Positions 49,451-60,494 of a DNA stretch of 64,000 nt are shown in pieces. A program made the translations under genes and the position numbers. The stretch is taken from the NCBI RefSeq assembly GCF_029852145.1, contig NC_079978.1:3224001-3288000 (forward strand), read 5' to 3'. The notes under the pieces are model-generated. The model did no database searches. It was not told where the DNA came from and saw nothing but the letters and a program-made list of their open reading frames with translations. How positions within the stretch are numbered: position 1 is the first letter of the stretch; every line of letters starts with the position of its first letter. The stretch comes from Microplitis mediator. Its lineage: Eukaryota; Arthropoda; Insecta; Hymenoptera; Braconidae.

Positions 49451-52370
49451 ATGGATGTTTTTGACGAACCCAACTACAGAATAGTAAAGCACAGTTCTCG
49501 TTTGATAGGTCAATGGCCGTATCAGTCTCGGCAGAATAAGATTATTATAATAACTATCATATGGACTGCTTTCTTTATGCAATTTATTCCACAAGTATAC
49601 TTAATTAATATCCTTTGTTTTAACTACTTTTTTTTCATTAATTACTTAACAGCTTATAGCTATTCTGGTACATTTAGAAGAAAGTGATGTTCTATTTGAA
49701 GCTTTTTCGGGGGTAATTATAGATTTGATTTTTGCAATCAAATATTACAATGCAATCTGCAAAACAGCTCAGGTATGTAATTTACCGATATATTTATTTT
49801 TAACTACTTTTCGAGTACCTACATATATTAAAGTTTGCTAGTGCACAAGAGAGTTAAATGACCTCAATCGACTATTACTCTGAAATATTTATCAATCTGT
49901 GAACATGTTCTGGAGAAGTCATCAATTTAATTATCAAACTTATTATTAGATTTTTCTGTAAATAAGTCCGTTAAAATGAAAACGTAAAACCGGTAAAATT
50001 CAATGACAATCAGGTTTTTAGTTTCCTTAGTGCGCACGAAGTATCAACTCATAAATTTATTTATATTTATGTTAAAAACTTTATAATTTTATAACATGAA
50101 ATATATTGAACTAACAATAAGTTATTAAATTTAGATGAAAGAATTATTCGAACGTATGAGACGTGATTGGAAATTACTATTGAACGAAGAAGAAAAAGAT
50201 TCACTACAATATCGAACAACCCTCGGTTATTTATTTTCAGCTGCATATGTAGGTAATGGAAATTAAAAATTATGAATTTCGCTTAAAATTTTTTATCTAA
50301 CCATAATTTATCACCCCTATGAAGGTATTGTCGGTACGACATTGATGATTTTTATAACGGAACCGATTATTCCAAGATTTTTAAATATACTCTTAAGAAT
50401 GAACGAAACTGCTCCACGGAAATTCGCTCTTCCGTTGGAGTACATAATCATTGACAGAGAGAAGCATTACTGGACAATTTTAGTTATATCAAATCTATTT
50501 TGTATTAACATTATAGTTGTCATCATTTCATGTGACATCACGTTAATCACCTATGTGCAACACATTTGTGGATTATTTGCAGTTATAGGGTAACATCCAA
50601 GCATTTTATGTTGAACATGTTTTTTATTTTTGCGAATTATTATTTTTGACTGATGTTAAATATGTTTGAGTAGATGTCGACTAAAAAATACACCGGTCGA
50701 TGAAGACCTTCCGGAAGGCCATAAAAGGAGAAATAATTTGTCAAATTCGAAAAATATTCCTTACAAACATTTGGTGTCTTGCATCAGGGGCCACAGGCGA
50801 GCTCTAGAGTATGTAGAATAATTTTCAATATATGTAATGATGAATATTTGTTGCTTTAAATGATAACTGTTTTTATTGTATTACAGGTTTGCTGATCTTC
50901 TCGAAAGTGCTTATTCTGTAAGTTTTGCATTGATTATAGGAGTCAATCTGCCACTTATAAGTATCACCGGAGTTCAGGTAACATAACAAATGCACTGAAT
51001 AAACATATATAAATAGGGGACCGCTGAGCAAACCGGGACTCGATGGGCAAAACGAAAAATTCCAAGAATTTGGCAACAAATTATTTTTTCTTTTCAAAAT
51101 TTGGGTTTTATCGTCATCTAAGACTTTTATCAGCGTTTTTGCACAATGTTGAGTAAAAGATTTTTTTTTCCTTACAATCCTCAGATTTTTATGAGTTCGG
51201 CATATTTTCACTAAGTTTAAAAGCAATACAAGCATCCCGGGCACGACAGAACCCCCGAAAAATTTTGAAAAAAATACAAATTATTCTTCATAGTCTAGAT
51301 TCCTGAATTTAATGTAATTTACAAGTTTACTCTACAATGAAAATATTTTCATGTTGAAAATAGACGTATTATTTTTCTAGGTAGTAACACAATCCAATAC
51401 AATAGACAAGACATTGAAATATTCAACATACGCCATTTCTCAGATGGCACATCTCTTTTTTGAATGTTTTATGTCACAACAGTTAACGGACATGAGTTTA
51501 GAAATGCACGAAAGCATGTAACAATGAAATCTGGACTATTATCGATTACTAAGTATAATAATAGCCTTGTACGATTTTTAATTGATTGATAAAAATGAAC
51601 TAAAATCAGAACACTCAAATAAATAACAAAGTTTTTTAAATGTTTATATTAACAATCGATTATCAAGATAACTAGTCACTTGCACTAACTACAATATAAA
51701 ATAAACAAGTCGTTTGTAAAAATAGCAACACGATGTGATCTCAGTGCGCGGTAGCAAGTTACTGATAAGCTCGCAGCCTCGAATTTGACCCTCCCTCGAT
51801 CAATTTGTTATCCCCAGAAGACTTTAGTTCTTCTGGTATTTCGATTGGTCTGTAAGTGGGAGGAGTCTAAGCTAGACATAGAGGCGTTGGAAATGTACAA
51901 ATTTATCGGATTTGGAATAAACTTGAGTAGTTTGAAAATCTAAGTTTAATTTATTATGAATTTTTTTAGTCGACCGTAGTGACTATGGTCCAGGTAATTG
52001 GGAAAATTAATGATCGTAGAAGGCTTAGAGTAATACATGTTAATTAATCATTTTTGTGTGATTGAGACAATGATCCTTGTAACACATTTTAGCAACTTTT
52101 ATCTACAGAGCTGATGTAAGGTGGTACGACATTTCCGTAAAGTCACAAAAATTGCTAATATTAATGACATTGAGAAGTCAGACACCTTGTAAATTGACTG
52201 CTGCTAAAGTAATGGATTTGTCCATTGAAAATTTCGCAACGGTAATGATAAAATTTTTATTTTTAATCATTATTAATTATTATTATACTTTTCAAGTTGT
52301 GTTTCTATTTTTCATACAGATGTTAAAAACATGTGCATCGTACCTCACGATGCTTTTATCGATGCAGTAA
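49451..52370 (+). CDS. Odorant receptor OR-10, nine exons, 397 aa
   Basis: Exons are 49451-49594, 49653-49772, 50135-50252, 50325-50589, 50674-50808, 50887-50977, 51381-51517, 52109-52241 and 52320-52370. The start is MDVFDEPNYRIVKHSSRLIG. Exon 4 has EPIIPRFLNILLRMNETAPR and LPLEYIIIDREKHYW. Exon 5 has LVSCIRGHRRAL, with Gly for the usual Ser. The exon 6 acceptor is CAG followed by G. The last exon departs from its relatives with MLKTCASYLTMLLSMQ, keeping the length but replacing Gly-Ser and the usual Phe. Intron 6 contains a short unclassified insert with GGGGACCGCTGAGCAAACCG. The frame is open. Confidence 0.92.
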
Positions 52371-52623
52371 TAAACTCTTACATTCTTCACTATACAGAAA
52401 AGTTCAGCTGAGTGTAGGGTTATTAAATTTTGTTGTAGTAACACAAATAATTATATAGTTATGGTTTTATGAAAATATAAGATATAATGAAAGCTTATTA
52501 TTTAGTCATTTCATCTGAAATAAATATTTATTTTGCCATGATTTGTGTCAATTTGGTATTTTGTTACTTATCGATCTTATTGTTCATATTGAATGCAAGA
52601 AATTAAAGTCGTATTCATACAAT

Positions 52624-52847
52624 CACTCTAAAACCAAGTGTGTTACAAGTGTATTATTTTAATACATATTAAATGTGTTCTATGTTTAAGGCCATAAGCG
52701 AAAATATAGTTTTTTGTAGTCATTTAAAACACGTTTCACGGTGTAAAACACGTTTCACGGTGTATTAAATATCTATAGATTGCTTATGGCGTTTCAATGT
52801 TATTTGGAAAGTGTGTTGATTTTGACTACATACTTGGTTTTAGAGTA
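52624..52847. mobile_element. Short inverted-repeat element in the OR-10/OR-11 spacer
   Basis: The left ACTCTAAAACCAAGTGTGTT and the right ACATACTTGGTTTTAGAGT are imperfect inverted repeats. The body has paired ACACGTTTCACGGTGTA phrases. About 220 bp, non-coding. Confidence 0.6.
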
Positions 52848-53131
52848 ATCATATATATACGCATGTTTCTGCCCGCTGTATGAAAGTATTCTTGAATTAC
52901 AAATTCGCTAGCAGTTGTTTGCAGCATTGGCTTAAAATTAGTTTATTTCGACGGGCTGTAGAGACACTGAAACTTCAAGTTTCGATGCTGGTATCATGAA
53001 AAATTTAAGACATCTTTGAAATGAATGTGAAAAAAATAGTGTAACAATTGAAATAAATTTATGTATTTTACTATTTTGATCCTGAAAATATATCGGTTAT
53101 AGAACGAAAGTCTTATCCAAGTTATTTCATA

Positions 53132-53579
53132 CACAGTAAAACATTTTTCGTATTTGTCTAAAGAAAAAAGTCTATACTCAAAATTTGGTGTTCAATATTT
53201 AACATTTTTTTATGATAATTTAACATATGTTCTGCTTTTTTGTTGCTTTATCAGTTCATTTTTAATACAAAAAAAATATCAATTGACACAAAAGTAACAC
53301 GAAGTATGTTATGAATTTACCCCAGTCACTTGTTTATCTTTTATACAGATAAATTTTTATAAAAATCAAAATAACACAAACAAAATTGTTAAATCAACAC
53401 TCTACGTTATGTTGCAGATAACATTTAAAATGTTAAGAATTTTATGTGTTACTTTCAACATTTTTTGTGTTATTTTTTTTACACAAATCAATAATGTTAA
53501 AAGAACATAAAAATTTGTGTGAAATGTTGTTCTAACACACAGTTTTGTATCAATATTTACTAAGTTTTTTTTTACTGTG
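53132..53579. mobile_element. CACAGTAAAA inverted-repeat element, TA target
   Basis: The left CACAGTAAAACATTTTTCG and the right TTTTTTTTTACTGTG are flanked by TA. The interior is rich in ACATTTTTTGTGTTA-like strings. Non-coding. Confidence 0.6.
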
Positions 53580-53813
53580 TATTCAAAAAATTTAGTTTCA
53601 TGTCATAATTTGTTTCAACTAGTCATCTTGTGATATTTTGACAAATAATCAGATGTTAATGTACAGTGAAATAACAAATGTTGAACAAACTCGAGTATTT
53701 TATTTTATCTTTAAAAAAAATAGGTAATGGTTATAGTCAAAGAAATAAGCACAAGTATAAACAACAGTGTATTAACTTCGCTAAAAATAAATCGTAATAG
53801 CGAAGATATCGAA

Positions 53814-53827
53814 GTTACCCTGGCAAC
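53814..53827 (+). promoter_or_regulatory. Canonical X-box-like palindrome upstream of OR-11
   Basis: GTTACCCTGGCAAC fits the RFX-factor X-box pattern (GTTRCC, two bases, then RGYAAC-type half-site), 177 bp upstream of the selected ATG. RFX factors control cilium genes in animal sensory neurons, but use at OR genes is only inferred here. Confidence 0.45.
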
Positions 53828-53882
53828 ACAAAGTAACTACAAAGTTTTAACCCTCTGACGTACGACCAAAGACAGCTATTAA

Positions 53883-53900
53883 AATTTCCATCAGTGTCAT
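53883..53900 (+). promoter_or_regulatory. Conserved proximal block upstream of OR-11
   Basis: ATTTCCATCAGTGTCATT, 121 bp before the ATG; the most divergent copy of the block. Confidence 0.4.
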
Positions 53901-54003
53901 TGAAATAAAACACAAGGGGGAAATTAAATGAAGTTAAATGGTATATACCCAATATGAAGGGAAGAGAGTTGATGCGTTAGAAGTTATAATAGTTGCCAGT
54001 ACA

Positions 54004-56295
54004 ATGGACATCTACGAGCAACCCTACTATAAAATAACTAAAAATTTTGCTTCTCTTATAGGACAATGGCCTTATCAATCTCGACTAAAAAGTTTAATAT
54101 TAGGATCTGTATTGTGGAACTTATTTTTCTTTCAAATTATTCCACAAGTATTTACTTTCACGTCTTAAATAAATCAACCAATAAATTTCGATTATTTTTA
54201 ATTACTTGACAGGTTATTGCTCTGGTAGTGAATTTTGATGATCAAGACTTATTATTCGAATTGTTGTCAGCATTTATAATGGATTTAGCATATGTGGCTA
54301 AATATATTAATACGATTCAAAAAGCTAAAATGGTTTGTCTTTATTTTTTTTCGATTGTCTATTTATATTATTTTTGTTCAAACTTATTATCGAGTTTTCT
54401 TAACAATGTATAAAATCTAGATACAGAAACTGTTCGAGCGCGTTAAAGACGATTGGAAAATGTTGAAGAACAACGAAGAAAAAATTATATTGGAGTATCA
54501 TTTAAAAATAGGACGATATTTGTCTATTGGTTATACAGGTGTAAAAAAATTTGAGCTTTAATTTAAGGAGCAATTAATAATTTGATTTTTTTTTGTCTGA
54601 AGGCTTTGCAAACTTTGCACTCATAATGTTCATATTAGATCCAATTTTACCGATAATTATAAATATTGTTTCAAAAGCAAACGATTCTGTGCCACAGAGA
54701 TTCTCTGTCCCAATGGAATTTATTATATTTGACAAAGAAAAACATTATTGGTTACTATTGAGTGTTTCAAATATTTGTATTGTTTCTATAATACTGGTTA
54801 TTGTTTGCTGTGATATTGTATTCATTACGTTTGTACAACATGTCTGTGGGATATTTGCTGTTGTTGGGTAACATATGAGTATTTTATATGATACATAATT
54901 AAAGATATTAATAGATATTTACCGGATGATTAACGCTCCAAGTATCCAACACGTAAGGGCCGGGTTGCCTTGATGATAAGAATTAAAGGCTTGGGAAACT
55001 TTAACAGATTCTAACCAAAGAAGAGAAACAATTAGTGCAGGAATAGGTTTATAAGAACATCACAAAATTTCGATTTTGTGGGCTTTTAGTGGTGGAAGAT
55101 AAATATAGTAAGAAACAGGCTAGCGTTTGTTGAATCTTAGCACAAGCTTGAAATTCTTTGCATTAATTATCTGGGAATCATCGATTAAATCAATATAGAC
55201 TACTATACATGGAGGGAAAATTATAGTAACATATTATGAGAACCATTCCCATAATATATTGTAATGGTTACGTATAAATTTTTCTCTGTGTAGATTTAAT
55301 ATCAAATAATTTATTGATCTGTTTACATTTTTATTGGCTGTGATATTTCATGTAGATTCCGTATAGAACATTGTCCTAGTGAAACAATCTCTCATAATAT
55401 GCCTAGCGGAACGAGTTTTTGGATAAACGCACAAGATATCCACTACAAGCACTTCGTTTCCTGTATCAGAGCTCACAGGCGAGCTTTAAAGTACGTCTCA
55501 TAATGTTTTCAGACGGTCTGGTATTAAAAGTAGTTTAGTAAATTGATCATTTCATGTGTTTTTTTGCAGATTTGCTGAACTTATTGAAACAACCTTTTGC
55601 GGATGTTTCGGAATAGTGGTCGGATTAAATTTGCCAGCTATGAGTATTACAGGGTTTCAGGTTGAGTTACTTTTGGACTAACCGAATTTCGATAAAGTCA
55701 TCAAAAGTTATAATATGGTTATATTTTCAGATTATTACACACTCGAATTCAATCCAAGATACTTTGAAATATATCATGTTTACAGGAGCTCAAATTCTAC
55801 ACCTTTTTTTTGACTGCTACATGTCACAAAGATTGACGGATATGAGTACCCACATTCAACATTGCATGTATGTCTTATTTTAGTGATATTATTTATAGAA
55901 AAGCAGATTTTTCTTCATTAGATACTATAACTAGTCTAACAAACAAATTAATGAGACCCTCTCTCGTGTTGAGTGCATAGTTGCACTCCAGTGCGAAGAG
56001 ATAATTTCATATTTGTAATAGAAATGGAATTCTTATTTATAGAGCTAGAGCAAAATGGTACGAAAATTCCGCAAAATCAAGGAAATTGTTGATCTTAATG
56101 ACGCTACGAAGTCAAATTCCCTGTAAATTGACCGCAGCTAAAATAGTAGAATTATCTATCGAGAGTTTCGGAATGGTAAAAAAAACAAAACATTAAAAAC
56201 TTTTCCAATCCCACTTGGTTGACAGTACTCATTCATTTGTACAGATGGTAAAAACAGCTGGATCATATTTTACAATTCTCTTGTCGATGCGCTAG
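54004..56295 (+). CDS. Odorant receptor OR-11, nine exons, 397 aa, compact and divergent
   Basis: Exons are 54004-54147, 54213-54332, 54421-54538, 54603-54867, 55356-55490, 55570-55660, 55731-55867, 56043-56175 and 56245-56295. This is the most compact gene (2.3 kb) and carries no recognised transposon in its introns. The start is MDIYEQPYYKITKNFASLIG. An in-frame ATG 66 nt upstream would add 22 residues, but the shared MDI start is preferred. Exon 4 has VPMEFIIFDKEKHYW instead of LPLEYIIID, exon 5 has FRIEHCPSE and HFVSCIRAHRRAL, and exon 8 has LRSQIPCKLTAAKIVELSIE. The exon 6 donor is GTTGAG. The stop is TAG. It groups with the OR-12 pseudogene by its first exon (KITK, Y for F at residue 4). 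Confidence 0.92.
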
Positions 56296-56410
56296 CGCAT
56301 GATAAATTTTTTATTTTATCTACAAAGATGAAAAATTATCCGGATGAAAATAAACAACAACGATTCAAAAATTATATCCTTTTTGCTATGCTTCAGATAT
56401 CAAGATTTAT

Positions 56411-57962
56411 CCCGGGAAAAACGGATTAGATCGGACCAGATATAATTATATCTGGTCAGATCTAATTATATCTGATCAGATCTATTTATATCTGGTTAGA
56501 TATGGGATTTGAGATATAATCAGATCTAGTTATATCTGATCAGATCTAAACAGATATAACTATATCTGAATTGAAAAATACATCAGACCTAATCAGATCT
56601 AGTCATATCTGATCAGATCTAAACAGATATAACTATATCTGGGTTGAAAAATTCATCAGACATGAACAGATCTAGTCATATCTGATCAGATCTAAACAAA
56701 TATAACTATATCTGAGTTGAAAAATACATCAGACATGATCAGATCTAGTCATATCTGATCAGATCTAAACAGTTATAACTATATCTGGATTGCAAAATAC
56801 ATTAGTCATGAAAAGGTCTTATCATATCTGGCCAGATCTAAACAGATATAACTATATCTGGATTGCAAAATACATTAGACATGAAAAGGTCTTATCATAT
56901 CTGGCCAGATATAACTATATCGAAGTTGTCAACAGCATCAGATTCGATCAGATCTGATTAAGTAGTTATGCATATATTATAGTAAATCATATAAAGGATG
57001 AATAACAATGGGTCTTTAATTCTTTAAAAGAATTTTTTTTTATTATTTTTATTTAAACATTCTGAGATTAAAAAGTTTCTAAATTGAGTAGTGACTCAAA
57101 GTCTCGCACTGGTCAAATTTGTTGACGCGTAAACAATTTTTTTTACTATCTTTATTCATATGTTTAAAACAGTTATTTTGAACGTAATTATTAAATTTAC
57201 TATAAATTATTAAATTGAAGCCTAAAAAAATTGCTGACTAATTATTGTCTATTACTACAATACAAATTATATTTTAATATATATGTTAATTTTTATATTG
57301 ACCTATGATAAGTGTGTAAAATGTTTAATGATTGAATTAAATAATTTAAGTAAATTTAATAATAAAGTTATTTATTTAAGTTTAAAATATATTGAGATTG
57401 AGCTATAACTCAAAGATCTCACATTGGTCAAATTTATTGACGTGTAAACAAGTTTAGCTCGTATTACTTTCATTAATACAATTTAAGTTTAGGAATTTTT
57501 AATATAAGTGTATGTTTAAAAATGTTATCTCAAGCGTAGAATGAGAATAAAAGACATATCTAATTAACAATAATTATCTTTCCTAATCCATAATAGCATC
57601 TGGATTTTATACATAAACATTTAAAATTTATCTAGGATAATAATAAAAAAAATAGCAACTGAAAGATCTAGGTAGAGATCTGTTTGAATACATCTGGTCA
57701 GATCTGATTATATCTGGCCAGATCTCGTCAGATAGAGACAATTTAAAGATCTGACCAGATATGACCAGATCTAATAAGATTAATTTTTCGTTATATCTGG
57801 TCAGATCTGAAAAGATTATTTTTTAGTTATATCTGGCCAGATCTGATTATATCTGGCCAGATCTCGTCAGATAGAGACAATTTAAAGATCTGGCCAGATC
57901 TGCTAAGGCAGATCTGGCCAGATCTTATTATATATGGTCAGATCTAATCCGTTTTTCCCGGG
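56411..57962. mobile_element. CCCGGG-terminated element, long copy, different core
   Basis: Both ends read CCCGGGAAAAACGGATTAGA (the right one reversed), flanked by AT on each side. The left part (56411-56935) is the same 72-bp repeat array as at 3119-3640, in places almost identical. Instead of the tRNA-like core, the middle (about 56990-57660) has two diverged copies of a block with GTGACTCAAAGTCTCGCACT / CTATAACTCAAAGATCTCAC and TTGGTCAAATT. The right part has AGATAGAGACAATTTAAAGA repeats. No protein is encoded. It lies between OR-11 and OR-12. Confidence 0.75.
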
Positions 57963-58862
57963 ATATGAAACGGATCGTGAATCATTATAAGTTTAATTAA
58001 CGTGATACTTTACCCACACGGAGAACTCACTTTCGTTTGAAATACTATGGTGTCATAGTAAAGATGGACCGTTGGCCACCTGCGGAAATTTAAATAAACA
58101 CATGTGAAAATTACTATGGCCATAGTAATTTTTTCATTTGCCATAGCATTTCAAACAAGAAAAATGTCTCCGTGCAGTATTTTTTTAAGCTTCAACAGCT
58201 GACGTTATTTTTTTTGTACTTTTTACATCCACTATTTCTTCAATAGTTATGTAATTGGAAGAAGTTAAGTAGTTCACTATATATTTTTATAAATGATAAA
58301 AACATCTAGATCATACCAGTGATTCATTTTTTCTAACTATATTGCCAGAAAAATTTTTGTTAATTAATTAATTTATTACCGATTTATATGACCCTCTGTC
58401 GACTCTCCTTTAACTTTTTTCCAATATTTTATTTCTGTTAGTAAACTACTGATACAATCCGTTCTCATGAATTTGATTGTTTAAAAAGTCATAGACATAG
58501 AAATAGAGAAATCTTTTATTTAATAAAGTACTAAGGAAAATAACTCACAATAAACTGATAATGACCATCAACAAATAGCATTCGTCGTCATTCTTAACAC
58601 ATTGAGGTTTTAATAGGGCATAGCAATTTTTATTGTACTAAAATCGATGTTTAATATTGAAAATATAAAATAAATAATATATGGAATAAAAAACCCAAAA
58701 TTTAAGTACTCACTGATCAAAATGTACGTGTGTCTTCAAAGTCTTGGTGTTCATACTGATTTATCGTAGTGAACGATTATGAATAGGCACTTATACTGAT
58801 GTAAGTTTTATGACTAAATTGTATAATCTTTGCCAATAAGTTGTAACAGCAAAGCAATCAAA
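57963..58862. other. OR-11/OR-12 spacer
   Basis: AT-rich, without genes. It holds a small inverted-repeat element (58017-58174) and, from about 58370, a 5' flank that is also found at about 62920-63250 before the OR-13 remnant. Confidence 0.5.
58017..58174. mobile_element. Short palindromic element CACGGAGA...TCTCCGTG
   Basis: CACGGAGA and GTTTGAAATACTATGG on the left mirror CCATAGCATTTCAAAC and TCTCCGTG on the right, with a CTATGGCCATAG palindrome in the interior. 158 bp, non-coding. Confidence 0.6.
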
Positions 58863-58876
58863 GTTACCGTAGCAAC
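58863..58876 (+). promoter_or_regulatory. Canonical X-box-like palindrome upstream of OR-12
   Basis: GTTACCGTAGCAAC, a well-formed imperfect inverted repeat at the position equivalent to the OR-11 site, 158 bp before the ATG. Confidence 0.45.
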
Positions 58877-58913
58877 ACCATATGGACACAGTGAAGTGAC
58901 GGCAGCCATTAAG

Positions 58914-58931
58914 GCGTCCGTCAACGTCATT
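58914..58931 (+). promoter_or_regulatory. Conserved proximal block upstream of OR-12
   Basis: GCGTCCGTCAACGTCATT, 107 bp before the ATG, retained although the gene is broken. Confidence 0.4.
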
Positions 58932-59183
58932 CAAGTATTTCATAGCAAAGAAAATAATTGAGGGAAAATACTACATCTAATGCAAAGGTACACGCGATAG
59001 ATGTCAAAGTTCTCAGTACGATGGATATATACGATAAACCCTACTACAAAATAACTAAAATTTCTGCTTCTCTAATAGGTCGATGGTCATATCAATCTTC
59101 ACGACAGAGCTTAGTGATAGTCACTGTTATATGGAGTGCATTTATACTGCAAGCTATTCCACAAGTATCAGAGAACTAATACA

Positions 59184-59345
59184 CAGTAAAGAATCACCAG
59201 GGTAAGTCCAAGCGGTGTAGGTGTTAAAATTGGCAGTGTTAAATTTTAACCCCGAAAGCGGTGTGAAAATAACGCCGCCGCTGGTGTAAATATTTTTTAC
59301 CGGTTTTAAAATCAAATTTTCCGGTGTACTTAATATTAATGTTAA
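59184..59345. mobile_element. Fragment of the 31375-31843 element family, reversed
   Basis: Starts near CACAGTAAAGAATCACC and contains GGGTAAGTCCAAGCGGTGTA and GAAAGCGGTGTGAAAATAAC. It matches the reverse complement of the right part of the element at 31375-31843. The other end is missing. Confidence 0.6.
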
Positions 59346-59668
59346 GGGCTCAAATTTTAATTGGTGACTTCTTTTACCCTATTGAAACTTCTGAGTCGGT
59401 GTCCTTGATAAAAAAATAAAATTGATTTTTTTGAATCAGTCTATTGTTTATATATAATTTAAGACTTAAATTGACATGTTGAGAGTAATGCACTACCTCA
59501 AACGCAAAAAAAATTAATTTAAATTGTTCTTAAAAATATTTAAAATTTTCACTTGACTATGTTATCAATTGAATATTCATTTACATTACTTTTATCAACT
59601 ACTCTATTCAGTACAACTACTTCTGTACTCTACTATTTCCCTTTGGCATACTTCACTTCATCAATACC

Positions 59669-59729
59669 CGGGAAAAACGGATTAGATCTGGCCATATATA
59701 AAAAGATCTAGCCAGATCTGCCTTAGCAG
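59669..59729. mobile_element. CCCGGG-element fragment abutting OR-12 exon 7
   Basis: Begins CCCGGGAAAAACGGATTAGA and ends CCAGATCTGCCTTAGCAG. The last phrase is the reverse complement of CTGCTAAGGCAGATCTGG found in the 56411-57962 element, so the sequence up to and including the AG before exon 7 is transposon-derived. Confidence 0.65.
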
Positions 59730-60278
59730 TTTATAACACAATCAAATACATTCCGGCAAAAAATAATAATGTTGATGTACTCCGTGGCTGTGATAATTCA
59801 TCTATTTTTCAAATGTTTTATATCTCAACAGCTAACGGATATGAGCTTCATAATACAACAGAACATGTACATACACAGTAATCAAAGTTATTGCACAATT
59901 CAAGCTTGAATGTGTTCACGGAACTTTACAATCACTGTCAAATCCAGCTATTTCACCCCCAAAAAACATTCCTACACTCTTCTGAGAACTCTAAACACGA
60001 TAAATTGTATTAATTTCATAAATATGTACACTTGTAAATAGTATTTCACTCCTTCTTTTAATACTTTGCGAATTTTCATAACCACGATAACTCTCGGAAA
60101 ACATTATTAATCGAACATATTTTTTTTTTCATTAGCATTGTATTTTTAATTAAAAAAACGCAATCAAACATCCCTATTTGAATACTTTTGGTTCTTATTT
60201 TTTATTATATAGTGGAAACCTAAACATGCAAACCTCTCAATAAGACAATTTATAGATAAATTGAGAAAAATATAGATA

Positions 60279-60351
60279 GGCCGAACTGGGAATCGAACCC
60301 AGACCAATTCGGTATTGCGCCGAGTGCTCTACCAGTTGAGCTATATTAATA
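60279..60351 (-). repeat. tRNA-like sequence, minus strand (pseudogene or SINE head)
   Basis: On the minus strand it reads TAGCTCAACTGG (perfect A box) and GGTTCGATTCC (perfect B box), with D-arm GCTC/GAGC and T-arm CTGGG/CCCAG pairing. The first seven bases (ATTAATA) cannot pair with the 3' acceptor strand TTCGGCC, and the anticodon loop CGCAATA lacks the usual T before the anticodon. It therefore looks like a tRNA pseudogene or SINE-type head and not a working tRNA. It lies in intron 7 of OR-12, just left of a CCCGAC element. Confidence 0.55.
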
Positions 60352-60494
60352 TTCCTTTGTATCCCGACTAGAATTCCTTCCTGATTTGCCTGAAGTACCA
60401 TAAGGACCTTATCAGGTTGATATAAGGTTTGCCTTATTAGGGCAAACCTGACAAGTTCCTTGTCAGGACCTCATCGGGATATCCTTATTCAAAA

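Noticed and set aside
50873..51244. A 123-codon minus-strand frame
   Set aside because: It overlaps exon 6 of OR-10 on the opposite strand and an insert in intron 6, and has no recognisable motif.
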